Assembly (NCBI RefSeq): GCF_003590095.1
Contig: NC_039488.1
Location: 9,424,001 to 9,488,000 of the forward strand
DNA from: Trichoplusia ni
Lineage: Eukaryota > Arthropoda > Insecta > Lepidoptera > Noctuidae
Length of the DNA stretch: 64,000 bases
Direction: 5' to 3'
The translations under genes were made by a program, and so were the position numbers. Below, piece by piece: positions 22,934-37,100 of the stretch. Every line of letters begins with the position of its first letter. The stretch's first letter is position 1. The notes beneath the pieces are model-generated. The model had not been told where the DNA came from. It searched no databases and was given only the letters and a program-made list of their open reading frames with translations.

Positions 22934-24025
22934 GAAGAACAGTTATTTTATAGTCTGATTTATTGCTTTCTTTGTTAAATATTATTGCGATTTATATAGG
23001 TAAGCATGTTCAGTGGAGATTGTTCTTTTAAACTATTTATTAATTGTGTCATTTTATTGAATTTGAGAAAGATGAAGTACAGTTAACAAACCTTCATTAA
23101 TATCCTTCCTGTGTATAATTTTATAAATTGATTGAATTAAATATATTAAAAACTTGTATATGGTGATAATGATTCAGTTTTCTGCAAGATATATTAAAAT
23201 TTAAATAAAACTATTTTGTGAATATACCTTTATTAAGTAATCTGTTATTTTTTAAGCAATCAAATTTTTTACCCATAAGTTATTAATAATGAATAAGTGA
23301 TACATTTATTCCTACAAAATGTAAACAATAATCATCAATGCTGTTTAATATATTTCTGAAACAATACATCTGTTCACTGTTACTATAATAGAAAAACAAT
23401 TTCATTATTATTTGAATTTATACGAATCAATTTATATTTCTTAGGCAGTAAAAATATGGAAAGGCCCGTAACACAAAATTTTAATCCTAAGAACATTTAA
23501 GAATAATAAAAAACATTACATTTATAAGGTGGGTAGATAACTAAATTAATTAAAAATATAGCTTTTGAATAAATGCAGTAAACACAAATGTTGAATTCAT
23601 TAAACCTTAATAAATATATTTACTTAAATAATATTGCTATAAATGGCAGTTTCATTTCTTAATTTTAAGCCATGGATTGATAGAGATCATCTTACAAAGT
23701 GCTTTAAATAGTTTTACAGACATTTTATTTACTAAGTAAATATTCCTATTTACATGTGTCAGTAATTTCTTAATTCATTTTCTAATCTCATAAACCTCAG
23801 GCGCTCGGCAAGGTAACTATAAAGCCAGCACAGTGTACAGGCAGCAACAAAACTCGAGTAAGACAATTAAATTTTTGTTGTTGGTAACAAAATAGGATTA
23901 ACACCTACTGAAACTTAAAACATACTCAACAACAATTCTGAAATACATATCACTGGCACTAAGAAAACCGTAGTGTGGGGGACTGAATCGTTGCTAACTG
24001 TACTTACTCATACTGAAACCACTAT
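22934..24025. other. convergent 3' flanks of CYP315A1 and ARMC5
   Basis: Very AT-rich, about 1.1 kb, with several AATAAA-like signals on both strands (for example around 23203 +). No genes or repeats recognised. Confidence 0.6.
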
Positions 24026-27000
24026 TTATTTGACCAGCTGTCTCAGTATCATAGATTTGATGTCTTCAAGCCATTGTTCTTTATATTCCAAATTGAGAAT
24101 AGTTCTAAATGATCTGGTGCGTTCTAACTCGCCCATTTTTCCTGTCAGCAAATATGCAACTGACTCCACACATAAAAAGCCCATACCTTCACTTAAAGAC
24201 CATACATAAATTTTGTCAGCAGTATCCTCATTTAATTGGAACTGTAGAATAGCACTGCTAAGTAACCCTTTAAGTTTCTCAAATAAAAATCTATCAGCTA
24301 GCAATAGTACCTCTAAATTAGTTTCTAATTTATCAGCCATTGGGAAGACTTGAACTGTACACTTTGGATTATTCAATCCGCAATGTAAGAGAGTAAATAG
24401 GTATTCTAACGCTGGTTTGGTAACATTCTTCAATCTTACGCACTTTTCCTCGGACTCTTTAAAACATCCCATTAACATGGCACTGAAAACTTCGGAGTTC
24501 TGACACAAGAATACCCTATTCGCTCGCACCGTTGATAAATCATCTAGTTCAAAAGTAACTATTTCGTCAAGGGACAAGTTATCTAGAATAGGGTCATAAC
24601 TAACGCAGACTTGGTCCTTGAATCTATTCTCAAGGACTTTCGGGTCCTTAATATTTACGTTGCTAGCCAGCTTTGCTAAAGCGGTAACACAGTCCTGTAT
24701 GTTTTCTTTTGATTCCGCGATTATTGTGAACAACAAGTTGAGTGCGCTGCAATCTATAAAATATTTCTTTAGCGGCTTCTCTGTTCTGAAAATGAAAATT
24801 ATATTAGGATAGTAGTAATATAGGAGTAAAAATGGCTTTTCTCATCTGAGTGTAGGTGGACTTACCTCACAATATAAGGTAGCGTTAACGACAGAGTTTG
24901 CTTCATAGAGGAGCTCCCTTTCAGGAGCTGGTAACTAATCTCTCCGATGCCATAGCTAGACTCCGCCAGTATCGTCAGCTGACTCAACAGCTTTGAACTA
25001 AGTCTTACGATCTGGAAACGTATACATAAGTTGTCAAAAATCTCATTTTATTAGGTATTCAGTGTCTATAAAAGGAGCTGTACCCAGTTCGCATAAATTT
25101 TCCCAAGAAATTATTGTCAAGAGTATACATATATTTAGTAGAATTACATAGCTACGACTGATAAATATTCGCTACTTGCTAATGTTTATATGCAGAAATA
25201 ATCGAACCGACCTAGTTAGATAACATTTAATTTATATTTAGGACAAACATAAATTGTAAACATACTTACTTGTTTGCACTGTTGACATTTGGTTGGTGGG
25301 TGTTTCGAACTCACTGACATATTGTGTAATCTCAAGGCCAGTCTATGTTTTAATATACTCATCAGACACAGAGCATTGCTGAAAAGCAACATACTTATCT
25401 TTTAGAAAATTAGTATGAAATAGGGAGAAAAAATAGCTATGAAAAATTAATCAGCGAAACTATGAACATGCAGCACTAAGATGATAAATTAAACAGATTT
25501 ATACGAAACCATTAAGTGCTAAAAATTCACCATTATAGATCTTATTGATTAAAATAATAATAGGGTGTACAGAAGATACACCCATGTCACCAATTAAGAT
25601 TAAAAAAAAAAATCACCTCAAAACCCTTGCAAGAATGCGAGCAGCCCGTCCCAGGGGTCTCTTGCACCTCTCCACGTAATCTAAAAGCGCGTTGAGGCAC
25701 TCTCGCCCAGTCAGTAGCTCCAGCGTCTGGTTTGGTACCGGCTCTTCGCGGAGGGCGCCGAGCGTGTTGCAAGCGCCGTGCGATACACGAAATAGCAACA
25801 CTAATACACATGCTATTCGAGATGATTTTGTGTTCACTTCTAATTTTGTGGTATCAACTGAAACATTAAACGTTTCCGTTATGACTTTCTCATAAGAAAG
25901 TTCTTGTTAGTTGGTAAGTAGTTTATCGGTAGCTTTATATTAATTACTCGATCAAAAGTTTCGCGAAAGTTGCCTTCGAATTGATGATTTACCAATCGCG
26001 TCTCCTGATTAAACGATAGCACTCAGTCTAACATGGCTGTATAGACTAATGGAAAGTTCGACTACCTTCTAAAGGAGTTTCTTCTTCCACGCTCTCGTCG
26101 TCTTCCATGATAAGCTCGTCCAAGTCGTGCGCGACCTGCGCGGCATCCAGCTCCGCGGCCGCACTGTTCACTCCGGCCAGATCTACTATTTCACCTTCAT
26201 TATCACTGCACACTGGCGAGTAGCGGCCTGATATCTCTGAATCGGAACTGTCTGAAAACGAAAGGTAGAATTTTATCTCATAGATTAATTAACAAAGACC
26301 ACAAATTATTATATTAAGCTAGTTTTTACTACCTTCTTTAACGCTAAATGGTGACGTTGGACCTCCAGAACTATTCGGACTCCATTGGTAATCAGTCCAA
26401 TAGGGTGACATTGAACTGGCTTCACCTGAACTAACGCCAGATTCCGGACTCCAGTCCCATCGGGCGCGTTTGTTACTTGATGAGAACCCTCTGTACTCTG
26501 GACTAAAGCCAGACTGGTAGCCATCTGAGTATGGAGACAGTGGCCCATGGTCCCCTCTATCAGGACTCATAGAGACGCGAGATCCTGATGCCTGAGGATT
26601 TGATGGCCATTCAGGGCTTTTCGGTTCCCAATATACTCCAGCCGACCAGTCTTTGCTAGCCATTTTGATTAACTGAGATTTCTGTGAAACAAAAATATTT
26701 TTAGCGCATATTCATTTAACATAAAGGAGAAATGTGCAACATTTACCTTTTTGATAGCTTTTGGGCTGATGGAACGAGCTCGTTTCAGGCACTTTCGCCG
26801 TAATGGCGGCGCATCGTCATCACTGTGACTGTCGTCAGTAGCATCGCTATCGATGGCGTCAACAAACCCGACTATCATATTATCCCTCTCTATCACAACC
26901 TTCAGTTCATCTTCGTTCTTACAAGACAAGGGTCCTTTACGACGCGCGAATAAGCTAACTTTGCCTTCTACACTACTTGTACCACTATCTGGTACTTGCA

Positions 27001-30000
27001 AATCAGTATCAATTTTTACGTCGTTTTGATCCTCTTTTACATTTTCCAAAGCATCATTTAATATATCCGTATGCTCTGTGCTGCTATGTTCAAAACTCAT
27101 AGTTGTTAGATACGTCGTTAATTCGTCCGTCAATAAGCTAACCAGGCCTTCGTTAACTAATATCTGGAAAGCTGTTGATTGTGAAAAATATTATTAAAAG
27201 TAAAAACTTAGACACAGATCATACGATGTACACGTGTAAAATTCTCCTAAAAGTAAGGGTCCAAATACAAACAAAATAACTTACATGTATCATCAAAAAC
27301 ATATTGGAGTAATGCATGCATAGCATGGGGGTCTACGCGGGCTGCAGCTACCAAGAGAGGCAAGCCCCCACAGTGACGTAATCGGGACCGGTTTACTGAC
27401 TCCCCACTAAGCTGCGCCAGCGCATGTGCTGTGCCTTCAGGCCATAAAGAAACATCTGTAATCCCAAAACAAAGTTAAATATTACGAGGATTTCTGTTAG
27501 TATCATACTACGCATTAAGATATGTCATCATAACTAAAATAACCGAGTTCGTCACGCGACATGACACTTAAGGGTTTGAAGATGATATGGTAGTAATAGC
27601 AATCATGTTACGTCATACAACATTTATCATTATTTCGAAATGTATGGTAACATAGAATGAATGGATACCTGGTATTTTTTGTAGAATGCTAACAAGACAT
27701 TCTACAAATCCTGCTATGCCCAGGAGAGGACGACAGCTAGACAGATAACAAAGATTCATAAGACACTTCAGCGAAAGTGATTCAAACTTTTTTGTTAATG
27801 CCACCAGACACTGATAGCCTCTGCCATCTCCTTGGATCTATAAAACAGAAAATTTTGGAAAGTATTAAACTACTACTTCCATAGAAATCTAAATAACAAG
27901 GTAATAGAAGTGCCAACGCCGCGTGACCTTGTCGCCACACTGGTGTCTTGGACGACACCAGCGAGCGAATTTATGCTCAGTCGCTCGCGGAACGTCGTCA
28001 CAGCAAGAACCACTAAAAATGGTGTTTTGCGGCGTTTCTCAGGCTGGAAATTCATCTGCATCGTGTAATAACATAAATAAATAGATAACATTTTATCGGT
28101 AAGTAAATTATTGCAGTAATATTGATGTTATTGCAAAATTAAATTTCAAAACATAACCTTCATTATAAACCATATTTATATCACACCATCCTGCAAAAAT
28201 TGCATTATTTACTAATCATTGCCTCTGCAGTAAGAGACTTACAGAAATGCACCGTTGTAAAAAGAGAAATGTATAACGAAAAATAATATTTATCAATGCG
28301 ATCGTATTTATAGTGGTACGGCCGCACAAAACTGTCGGAAATAGTGATGTGGTTAAGTGCGGACAAATTATCTAAAATGAATATTGTATACGAAAAGTAA
28401 CAATTTTAATAGTCGTTTGTTTTTGTGAACATATTATTGAATATATTTTTATTTCAGAATCCCGCAGGATGCAAATAAATACAAAAGACAAGTGGATGAC
28501 TACCACGGGTAAACGAAATTGGTACCCTACAACTTAGGCCGAATATACACTATGAAATTAGTTGCATGCTTGATAACTTGCCGCCCGCCGCCGCCCGCGC
28601 CCCTCTCCATTTTTACGGCTCGGACCGCGCTCGCAACTGAATGTTTCAAAAAGTACGCCTTGCGTTATAGCATAGCATTGAATAAAAATTGCAATTTAAA
28701 TTTATCCAAATCTCATAAATACCTATTTTTTTATTATGAACGTTTACTAGTCATTCGATACATGAACTGGGCTGCTTTTGTAAGACGACTAAAAAGTCAC
28801 CGTATAATATACCAAACCTACCTAGGTACCAAGTATTTCCTAATAATATTTTTTTTTGTCAACCGACAATTAGCGAATTTTTTTTTTGTAAGTAGGTTAC
28901 ATATTATAATGTAATCCATAGAAGAATACAACAAAAAACATTGTCACTCATAATTTCGTCTTTCATTATATTTCGGATCCGTAGTCAATCCCTAGTGTAG
29001 TTTACGTAATCACTACAACTAATGCAAAAAAATGCAATGACTGTGTGAGTTAGTGAATCCATACAACGACAAAGTCAACCTTATTGTAATAGACGTACGG
29101 CCTAGTGTTGTTTGCTTGGTCTTCTCGATGTTAATGTTTGCGTGATTGCGTAGTTATTTGCTGTGAATGTGTTGAAGCCCCGCCCACCGGCGACATGCGT
29201 TTCGATAGATCACCGCGGTGTATGCCATTTCTATTACCTTGTTATTTAGATTTCTATGACTACTTCAGTCTTTAACAATAGGTGATGGAAAGTTAGAACA
29301 AAAATATATACTTACTATGTTTAGGGGTGCAACAGCACTTTATCGCAATTTCGAAAATTTAATGAATTTTGTCAATCTCTTCTATTTAGCATTAATTTAG
29401 GAAATAAGAGAAAATAATATAAGTGTGGGTACCTGTTCAGCACATTGTGCAGTAGAGTGTGTTGTGAAGTATCCCAAGCATTTCAATATACCAGTTATAA
29501 GTTCTTCTTGGCTTTTCCTCAATCCATCTGCATCACGGACTGGATTTGTTGATTTTATTATTCCAGCAGTCTCACACTCTGTTGTCAACAATATTGCAAT
29601 GCAACGTACTGAGTTCAAGCTAAGCATTTCATCTCGCTTTTCTGTTACCATCCAGAGTTGTCTAAGGAAAGAAGGAAAAATAAAAATTTATTTAATGCTT
29701 CTATAGTTAAAAATTAACTATTTTATTGTATAGTTTTGAAGGTATTTTCTTAATTTCTTTTTTGTATTCAGTCTATAATTTGTTACCTGATAGCTCGCAC
29801 AGCCATTGTGAGGGTAGGGCAAGATGTGTTCTTGTCCCTGTTTTCTATGAGCGTTACTAGTGCAGTCACTGCTCCATGATTGTGCAAACCTTCTGCATTT
29901 GAATTTCTTTGAGCTAGGTTGCCTATTACTCGACATGCTCTGCCAACTATGCTGTCCCGGCACACTGTTTTTATTATGTTTACTAATGGACCAAACACAT

Positions 30001-30501
30001 ATAGTTTACCAACCTAAAACAAAATTTAGACATTACATTTTTAATATTATTGTTAGGTACCTTATTCTTTTTCGGAAGCAGCAGGCCAAAGCCCGTGTTT
30101 CTATTTAGACTTGCGCTATTGCTCTCTATGATTTTAAATAGAAGGTACAAATTTATTCATAACTGAAGCTTAATGAGAAAATGACCATTGTTTAGGTAAT
30201 ATAAATGTACAACATGTGATACAAAGGATTTCAAAGGTAGAATAACGTCACTTACAGATAGGCTGCTCTCTTCTTCCAGGCAACAATTACCGAGTATACT
30301 CAGTGTAATATCGAGGATCCTTTCATTCGGTTTACGTAAATGGGGTAACAAACACTCTAAACCACCACATTCCCGAAAAAGCTTTATTCCGTCATCATTT
30401 GTAATAATTTTGCTTCTTATTTTTAATAAAGTTTCTTGTACTCTGCTTGAGGAAGAAGATTTAAGTCCCTCTATTGTAGATTTTATATAATTTATATCCA
30501 T
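24026..30501 (-). CDS. ARMC5: armadillo repeat-containing protein 5 homologue (ARM + BTB)
   Basis: Twelve exons join in phase to 1085 residues: 30501-30256, 30013-29787, 29661-29433, 27837-27669, 27455-27285, 27171-26747, 26681-26333, 26251-26066, 25857-25617, 25378-25270, 25011-24866, 24785-24026. The N-terminal 350 residues are armadillo-type helices (ECGGLECLLPHLRKPNERILDITLSILGNC, VIGNLAQRNSNAEGLHNHGAVTALVTLIEN and so on). A long acidic, Ser/Pro-rich middle follows (SP repeats near PSPYSDGYQ), and a BTB/POZ-like domain lies near the C-terminus (VRANRVFLCQNSEVFSAML...ALEYLFTLLHCG...LLLADRFLFEKLKGLL). This layout is that of ARMC5, a CUL3 substrate adaptor reported in mammals to target RNA polymerase II RPB1. 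An in-phase ATG 60 bases upstream (30561) is less likely as the start. The third intron carries a 1.38-kb transposon. Divergent from BCR. Confidence 0.82.
27880..29258. mobile_element. non-autonomous TIR transposon, 8-bp target duplication
   Basis: Perfect 30-bp terminal inverted repeats start CATAGAAATCTAAATAACAA and continue with ten more matching bases. The element is flanked by the direct repeat ACTACTTC at 27872-27879 and 29259-29266. It is 1379 bp long and sits in the third ARMC5 intron. The longest internal frame (28519-28914) shows no transposase or THAP domain. An 8-bp duplication allows P or hAT superfamily; the CATnn..AAATAAC..AAGG termini resemble P-element ends, an inference from memory. 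The near-perfect TIRs and intact duplication point to a fairly recent insertion. Confidence 0.88.
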
Positions 30502-31137
30502 TTTTTTAAATAAATAAAATAAATGAATTTTAATAACAAAGTTTTGACATTTTCTTTTCAAGTTCCAGCTGATTTAGTCTATGGTTTATTGGTATGTAAC
30601 TTGAATGAGTGTATAAAACCTCGCCATTCTAATTTCAGTACAGTCTGGAACTTCAAACAGAAATAGATTTGATTTTGTTAGGAATACGAGATCAAAGTGT
30701 GCAATAATCTTTGTTATTTTTAATTATTTTCTTATAACTTCATCAATGTTTCAATCTTGTTACACAAAATAAATATGTATACATCATTTATCAATTGAAA
30801 AATATTCATTAAAGATTTTTCTCATATTTGATGCGATTTAGAAGCCTAGCTGCTTTGTTCAACACTTTTGATAGTTTTGATCGTACGCATAGCCCATTCA
30901 TTCAAACATGCACCTTGAATACAAAGTTGATGTTTGAATGAATAGACAATATTGTAATGCTCTGTCTTTGTGTCTTTGACTATGAAGTTCAACAATTAAC
31001 ATCTGTGGTAAATAAAATAAGAATTTGCAATGCGATGACAGAAATTGTTTTACATTTTTTACTCTGCTAAAACTACAAATTAGAATATACACGATTGCAT
31101 TGTAACATAAATTTGTCATGACATCGTATTATGAGAG
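30502..31137. other. divergent spacer between ARMC5 and BCR
   Basis: AT-rich, 636 bp. It contains an imperfect inverted pair of 'cattcaaacat' type around 30897-30942. No promoter element could be assigned with confidence. Confidence 0.5.
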
Positions 31138-34100
31138 ATGAGTGTCTTCGGAGATTTTCAACGCGTGTGGGTGCAACGTTTTCCAGAGAGTGCTTTACCA
31201 GCAGCCTGGGAAGAAGATGTCAGGGCCAATTTGGCTAAACACAAACAAAAAGTTGCTATACTGAGAGAAGAATTAGAAAAGGAAGAGTTTTACGTGGAGT
31301 ATTTGGAAACATTATTATCAGATGTGGAAAAACATAAAGCTGCCGCGGAAGGCAACCGGACAGCTCCGCCCTCGGGGGGTGACGTGAACGATGTCGACGA
31401 TAAGACTCCTGATAGCAAGCAGGTAACTTATAATCATCATCATTCGTTACTAATTGTATTCCTAAGGCGTGTTTATTTAACAAAAATGTTTTCTAAATTT
31501 CCTTTGTTTATTTTCGGTATTTAGTAAAATTATTGTCTTCATTTACAACCCTATATATTAAATATTTAATTAATTATCAAAGATCACAACATAGTCAACA
31601 ATTCAAGCATATGTGTACTTATTCCAATAAAATAAAGTATTATTATATTTTTACATCCTTATTAACTGTAAGTTTATGACTTGATGACACATACTAATGG
31701 TACAAGTTATAATTCAAACAACATAAAAATAAACAAAATGTTCTTGTTGTTTTCCTCCTAAGATTGGTGGCATACTTGTGATTCATGAAGAGTTGTTTTA
31801 GCCTTATAAGATCTACCATAATAGATAATAACAAATATTTATAGAACCAAATCACTATATAACAATCAATGTTTTTGTTTATTTAAAACAAAACCAAAAT
31901 CTTGTTGCCAATTTCCAAACTACTCTAGAACACACAATAATTTAAGTAATATTGTTACCTTATTTAAAAAACATGCATATACAGCAAATAAATAAACAAT
32001 CATAATACAATGTTTCTGCAAAAGTTTTCCTGCAAATTAGTAGTAATTAATTGAGTTATTGATGTAAATATGACTATGACTATTCATTTTGATAAACAAC
32101 TGTTTGTTCTATGAATTACTCATGTCATTCATCATCATTGAGAAACTAACCATCAAAAGCTAATTTATAAACTGTTTTTATATGCATTGACTATTTTTGA
32201 AAATGCAATAACTGTTGTAATAAGTATAAGAGGAAAAACAAGCAGATCTAGCTAAACATAGGCCATAATAATAGGTCAATTAATAATATACTATAAGAAT
32301 AGAAAATATATTTAAATTGATGATTATTTAAATAATTTTGTTCCAAGATAGATTCTGTAGCATGTTAAGCAGACTTCATAGTCTTGTGTGCATAGCTCAC
32401 AATGCAACATACATATCTATTTAGTTTAAAACTAAGAAGTCAATGCTTATTTGCAATTTGTTTCATATAACAAGCTTTGCCTCTGCAATTAATGTTCTGC
32501 TGTAGGTATAACAAGATTACCCACATATCTTTTCCATGCATGGATAGTCTTATCATGTTACATTACTTCCTATAAAAGTAGCTTAACATTAAAGATGCAA
32601 TATTCATAACTGTGCAATTAATATTTATACTATGGAAGCATTATCTTACACATGAGCGCTAATTAATTAATATTTCATGGTAACTGTTAATTGATTTGTG
32701 AAGCGTGTGAAATCAACAGTAAGATTGACCTGCTGCATGGCTGCTTAAATATCTTGCAACATAAGACTGTCTACAATTGGTTATATAATAACACCAAGGT
32801 GTGATGAATCATCAATGAGGATGTAAATGAGATAGGTGTTACAAGGTTCTGAATACAAATAAGTTCCTATAATAACATATGCATTTAAATGCTTGCTTAC
32901 ATCCTATAGACGACACTTTCACTATAATTTGTATATAAGTCTACCAAGTTAATTTAAAATAAACTCTAATGAACAAAATTCAAAATGGATATACATTCTT
33001 AATTTGTCTTTTGTATGTTATTACGTCATGAACTAATTTAGGTGGCAGGCATGTCATTGTGTTAATTAGTAGAGTATGAGGTAAATGGATACATAGACAT
33101 TCATAAAAAGTACAAATTAGGCACCCAGTTATTGCAGCTATTTAAATTACTGTTTTTCTACATCCTCTTGGCTAATTGTCTGAAAGCATTGCTATTCAAG
33201 GTTGAAGGTTTAGCAATCGAAATGAAATTGCTGTTTACTCAAAGTATATTTAATTTGCAGGATTCAAACACTGATTCCTTATCAAAGAAGAGTGAAATAA
33301 GTCTTAGTAGTAATAAAAGTGATGATTCAACCCCGGAAATAGCAGAATGTGAACCAGTGCAGCTCAGAAACAAGCCAGCTCGTATTACCGAGAGGAGTTC
33401 AGTCAATCAATGCATCAATGAGTTATCAAACCTTGCTGCTGAGGCAGCTAGAAGAAGGTGCAATAGTGAAATTGTCCAGAGACCTGATATAAATCAAGAG
33501 ACTAATGGTAATGGTAATAATACTCTTACTTTACTAGATGTTTAACTTCTATCAATTCTCAAGTCATTGTAAAGGGTCTTAAAAAATCAGAACGTTAGTG
33601 TTGTTCAAAAAGCCGTTTTATTTAAAATTTCAGTAGCAGTAGAACAAGCAAGTCCAAATGAAGCCAAAAACCGTCCAATGTCACAAGCTGGTGATTTTGT
33701 AACAGTCATCGAGGTAAATGGTCTGAAACTAGCTGAGTCTGCTTCGAAGAAGGCGGAGGAGTCTCAGCAATCGTCTGAAGGTAGTCCAGTAGATCCTGTC
33801 GCTATTGCTAAGAAAAAAGTCCCACCTAAGTAAGTAACTTTTCTTATTACAGTAACTTTGCTATACCTTCCAATAACTTGTTTAAAAACGGTTCACTAAC
33901 GAACGCGTACTTGTCGGGATCGCACCAGTAGATCAACGCGCGACCCCGCCGCCGCGTCAGCTCGTAATTACGGACTCCGGATGCGTCTGAAATTAGTCAG
34001 GCAATCCCGATAATTACGCGTGAATAGTAAATTGTTCAGCAATGTATTATATTTTTGACGGGCCCGTTGGTCTAGTGGTTAGCGACCCTGACTGCTATAC

Positions 34101-37100
34101 CGGAGGTCGTGGGTTCGATTCCCGCCCAGGACAAATTTTGTGTGATGAGCATGATCATTTGTTCTGGTGTCTGAGTGTAATTTATCTATAATATGTATGT
34201 ATTTAGATATAAGTAAGTTTATCAGTTGTCTGGTAACCATAACACAAGTTGTGCTTAGCTTGGGATCAGATAACCGTGTTTGAGTTGTCCCAGGATATAT
34301 TTATATATATAAAAAAAAATATCGTGGTATTAAAATTAAGAGTATTTTCAATTTTTAATTCTTGTGTTTCCTGTAGGCCTCCACCAAAAGTGTTTAGTAA
34401 GCGCGGCGCCTCATTGCCAGAGTCTGGTCTACCAGAGGACAGCCCACCTTCCTCCCTGGGCCGTAGGATTCGCAATGCAGAATCACGAGAATCTATTGCC
34501 AGTAGAGCCTCTACGCCCTCTATTAGTGAAAGGGTAAGTTGTAATGGGAGTAATTGAAATTGTTGATATTCAGAAGTGCATGATTTTTATATTATTACCG
34601 TTTTCCTTATCAAGTTTAAATTAACTATGCTAGTAAATTAATTTGTCTTGCTTAGGTAAAAAGCTACGAGTCAATAAATTCTCTATCGTCCGAACGGAAA
34701 CGTTCGGGTGGTGCGGCGACTCCGCGATCTATTGATGAGGAGGCTACATCCACGACGCCTGATCTAGGTGAAGGCACCGACGCCGACAAGTCTGCGCCGA
34801 TATCGTTGGAGAGTATACCGGCAGCTGTACCTGGGTCCGAAGATGAACCTTATTATGATCAAGTGCCCGTTGACATCAATGATGGCGAATACGTTTATAT
34901 ACAAGCAGGTAAAAGTTAAAAAAACCGCTTACGTAAATATCATGTAAATGAGAATTGATATCCTAGTGCAGATGAAGTTTCGCTTTAACAACGCAAACAG
35001 ACTTTAACGAGTTTATATTACAAAAAAAGTTTAAGAACTTATTCATCCTTCCCCTGCACTTATCCCAATTATTTTTGGGTTCGGACCAACATGTCTTCTT
35101 CTTTCATACATCCTATCTGTATCACGTCATCTCACAGGAAACATTATTTGCAGCCATATCATCTTTTACCCCATCCATCCATCGTTTCCTTGGTGGCCCT
35201 TGTCCTTTATATCCATCCACATCCATACTCAACACTCAACACATTTTAATATGCATAACAACTTAATAGCAATAAAAGTTTAAACAATTGCAGCATCATT
35301 ATCAAATTTGCATTCCTCTGAATTGCGTATTTGTTGTAGGCGGCACAGGTTCGAGTACGGAGGACGGTTCGAGCGGCGCCAGCACGCTGGCACTCCCGGC
35401 GGCTGGCGGGCCGGCCGCCGCGCAGGCCAGCGCCCCGCCCGCGCCCACCGCGCCGCGCGCTCCGGACTCGCCGCCCTGCGCCACCGCGCCCAACTACGTC
35501 AACATACACTACTTTATACAGTGAGTCACTGCTAAACCCTAACACTATACGCAAAACTTTAAGGCGCAGTCATTTGTAAAAATTTTGGAAACTTTACTGT
35601 ATTTTATAAATAGTTTATAGATGTAGGTCTTAAATGGGTTATACTTGTCTTAAAGGAAAGGCGGTGACGGCACCGAACCAAACGACAATGCCTCAGACCT
35701 GGCCGACTCGAGTGACACGCCCCTTTTCTTAAGAACTATATCCTCGGACACAGACGCTAGCGCCACGCCACCGGCCTTGAGGAAACTACAAACACAGGTA
35801 AGTTTAGATATACCTATAGTTGAATATACTAATTGCAGTCGCCAAGTAAAAGTTGTTTTATTTGATATTTGGTACAATATTCTCATGATAAATTAATAAA
35901 AAACTTGGCATCTCCTAAGCTAAAAGTTTTGGATCAACAGTTTTAGCACAATGTACGTTACAAGCTTTTATAATTGGAAGTAGGATGTAGTTGTTTCTAT
36001 CTACGATGGTAATCCGAAGAATGTCGAGCTTATGTCAGAAAAATATTACCCTTTATCTTACTACAAGATAAGTTCAGTCAACTTGTCAACAAACTAAGTG
36101 GTTCCTAATTACATTATTTACCGTTATCATAAACCGCGATTCATTAGGGCAGAGTAAACCAAATTTAGATTCAGACATTCTTTAGTAAGAATCCTTAAAA
36201 TGTTTTAAAAATGATTATTTATTTATTAAATGACTACGGCTAGCTATGTAAACAACCAACTATTAGTAAAGCCTAAGTATGTACATTATATTTACTAAAC
36301 TTGGTTCAAACCTGCTAAATTGAATGAAATCATTTTTATTTCAGAGATACGCGATTTGAAGAAAAAAAAAAACATTTTGAAAAAAAAAATCTTTATTTAA
36401 ATTAATGTTAGCCACGTACATGCATACGATTAAAATTATTTAATTTTACTATTTGTTTACAATTCATATTCATAAAATGAGTTCACTGCATAATTTACAT
36501 CTAAATAGCTTTTAGACACGTTTTTTTATTCGTTTTCCGTTACTCTGGACATAACTTAAGGATCTACAAAATACACTAAGCTTTGTCTCTTATCTAATGT
36601 TAATTGTAAAGATAAGAAAGTTTCCGCCAAGTAAGACGGTGGAATTATCTATACTAAATAGGTGGAGAAGTAATTTTACGGGTTGTTGTTTAAATATGAA
36701 TGAGTTGGTTCACCTCTCTTCTGCAGATATCATATCCATAAACCGACTCAATTTCCTATTAAATTCACTAATTCGTCGTAGAAGCTTTGACATCGCTATT
36801 TCCTGAGATTACTTTGATCTGTAAATAAAGAAAAATGTTTTAATTTCAACGATTGCGTATCGATGTTTTTCGTGGTGGTCAACTCTTCAAGTTGAACTGG
36901 TTTTAATATAATATAAATAGGGATGAAGAAGTGAAATTGAATAATTTGATTTAGTATTTTCCGACCCTATTTCTTTACATATCTGTATTTATAACATCAC
37001 TATTCTGAATATTGTAAGATGAATGGATTTAATCGGAACTAACCTGAATATTTTCGGGTGTCACATTCTGTACATTTTCAATAGGTGGTTGTTCAGGCTG

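Noticed and set aside
28519..28914. A 131-codon frame inside the TIR transposon as a transposase
   Set aside because: No DDE, THAP or BED features; composition looks like AT-rich chance translation.
30897..30942. Inverted pair around cattcaaacat as a regulatory hairpin
   Set aside because: Short, imperfect and AT-rich; expected by chance in this background.
33132..33260. 5' extension of BCR exon 2
   Set aside because: The open frame upstream is hydrophobic chance sequence; a clear acceptor (atttgcag) sits at 33260.
34061..34132. A tRNA gene with good A and B boxes
   Set aside because: The acceptor ends do not pair and a typical SINE body and A-rich tail follow, so it was called a SINE.
36342..36357. 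Alternative terminal BCR exon after tttcag at 36342
   Set aside because: It would add four codons then a stop, with no convincing poly(A) signal after it.
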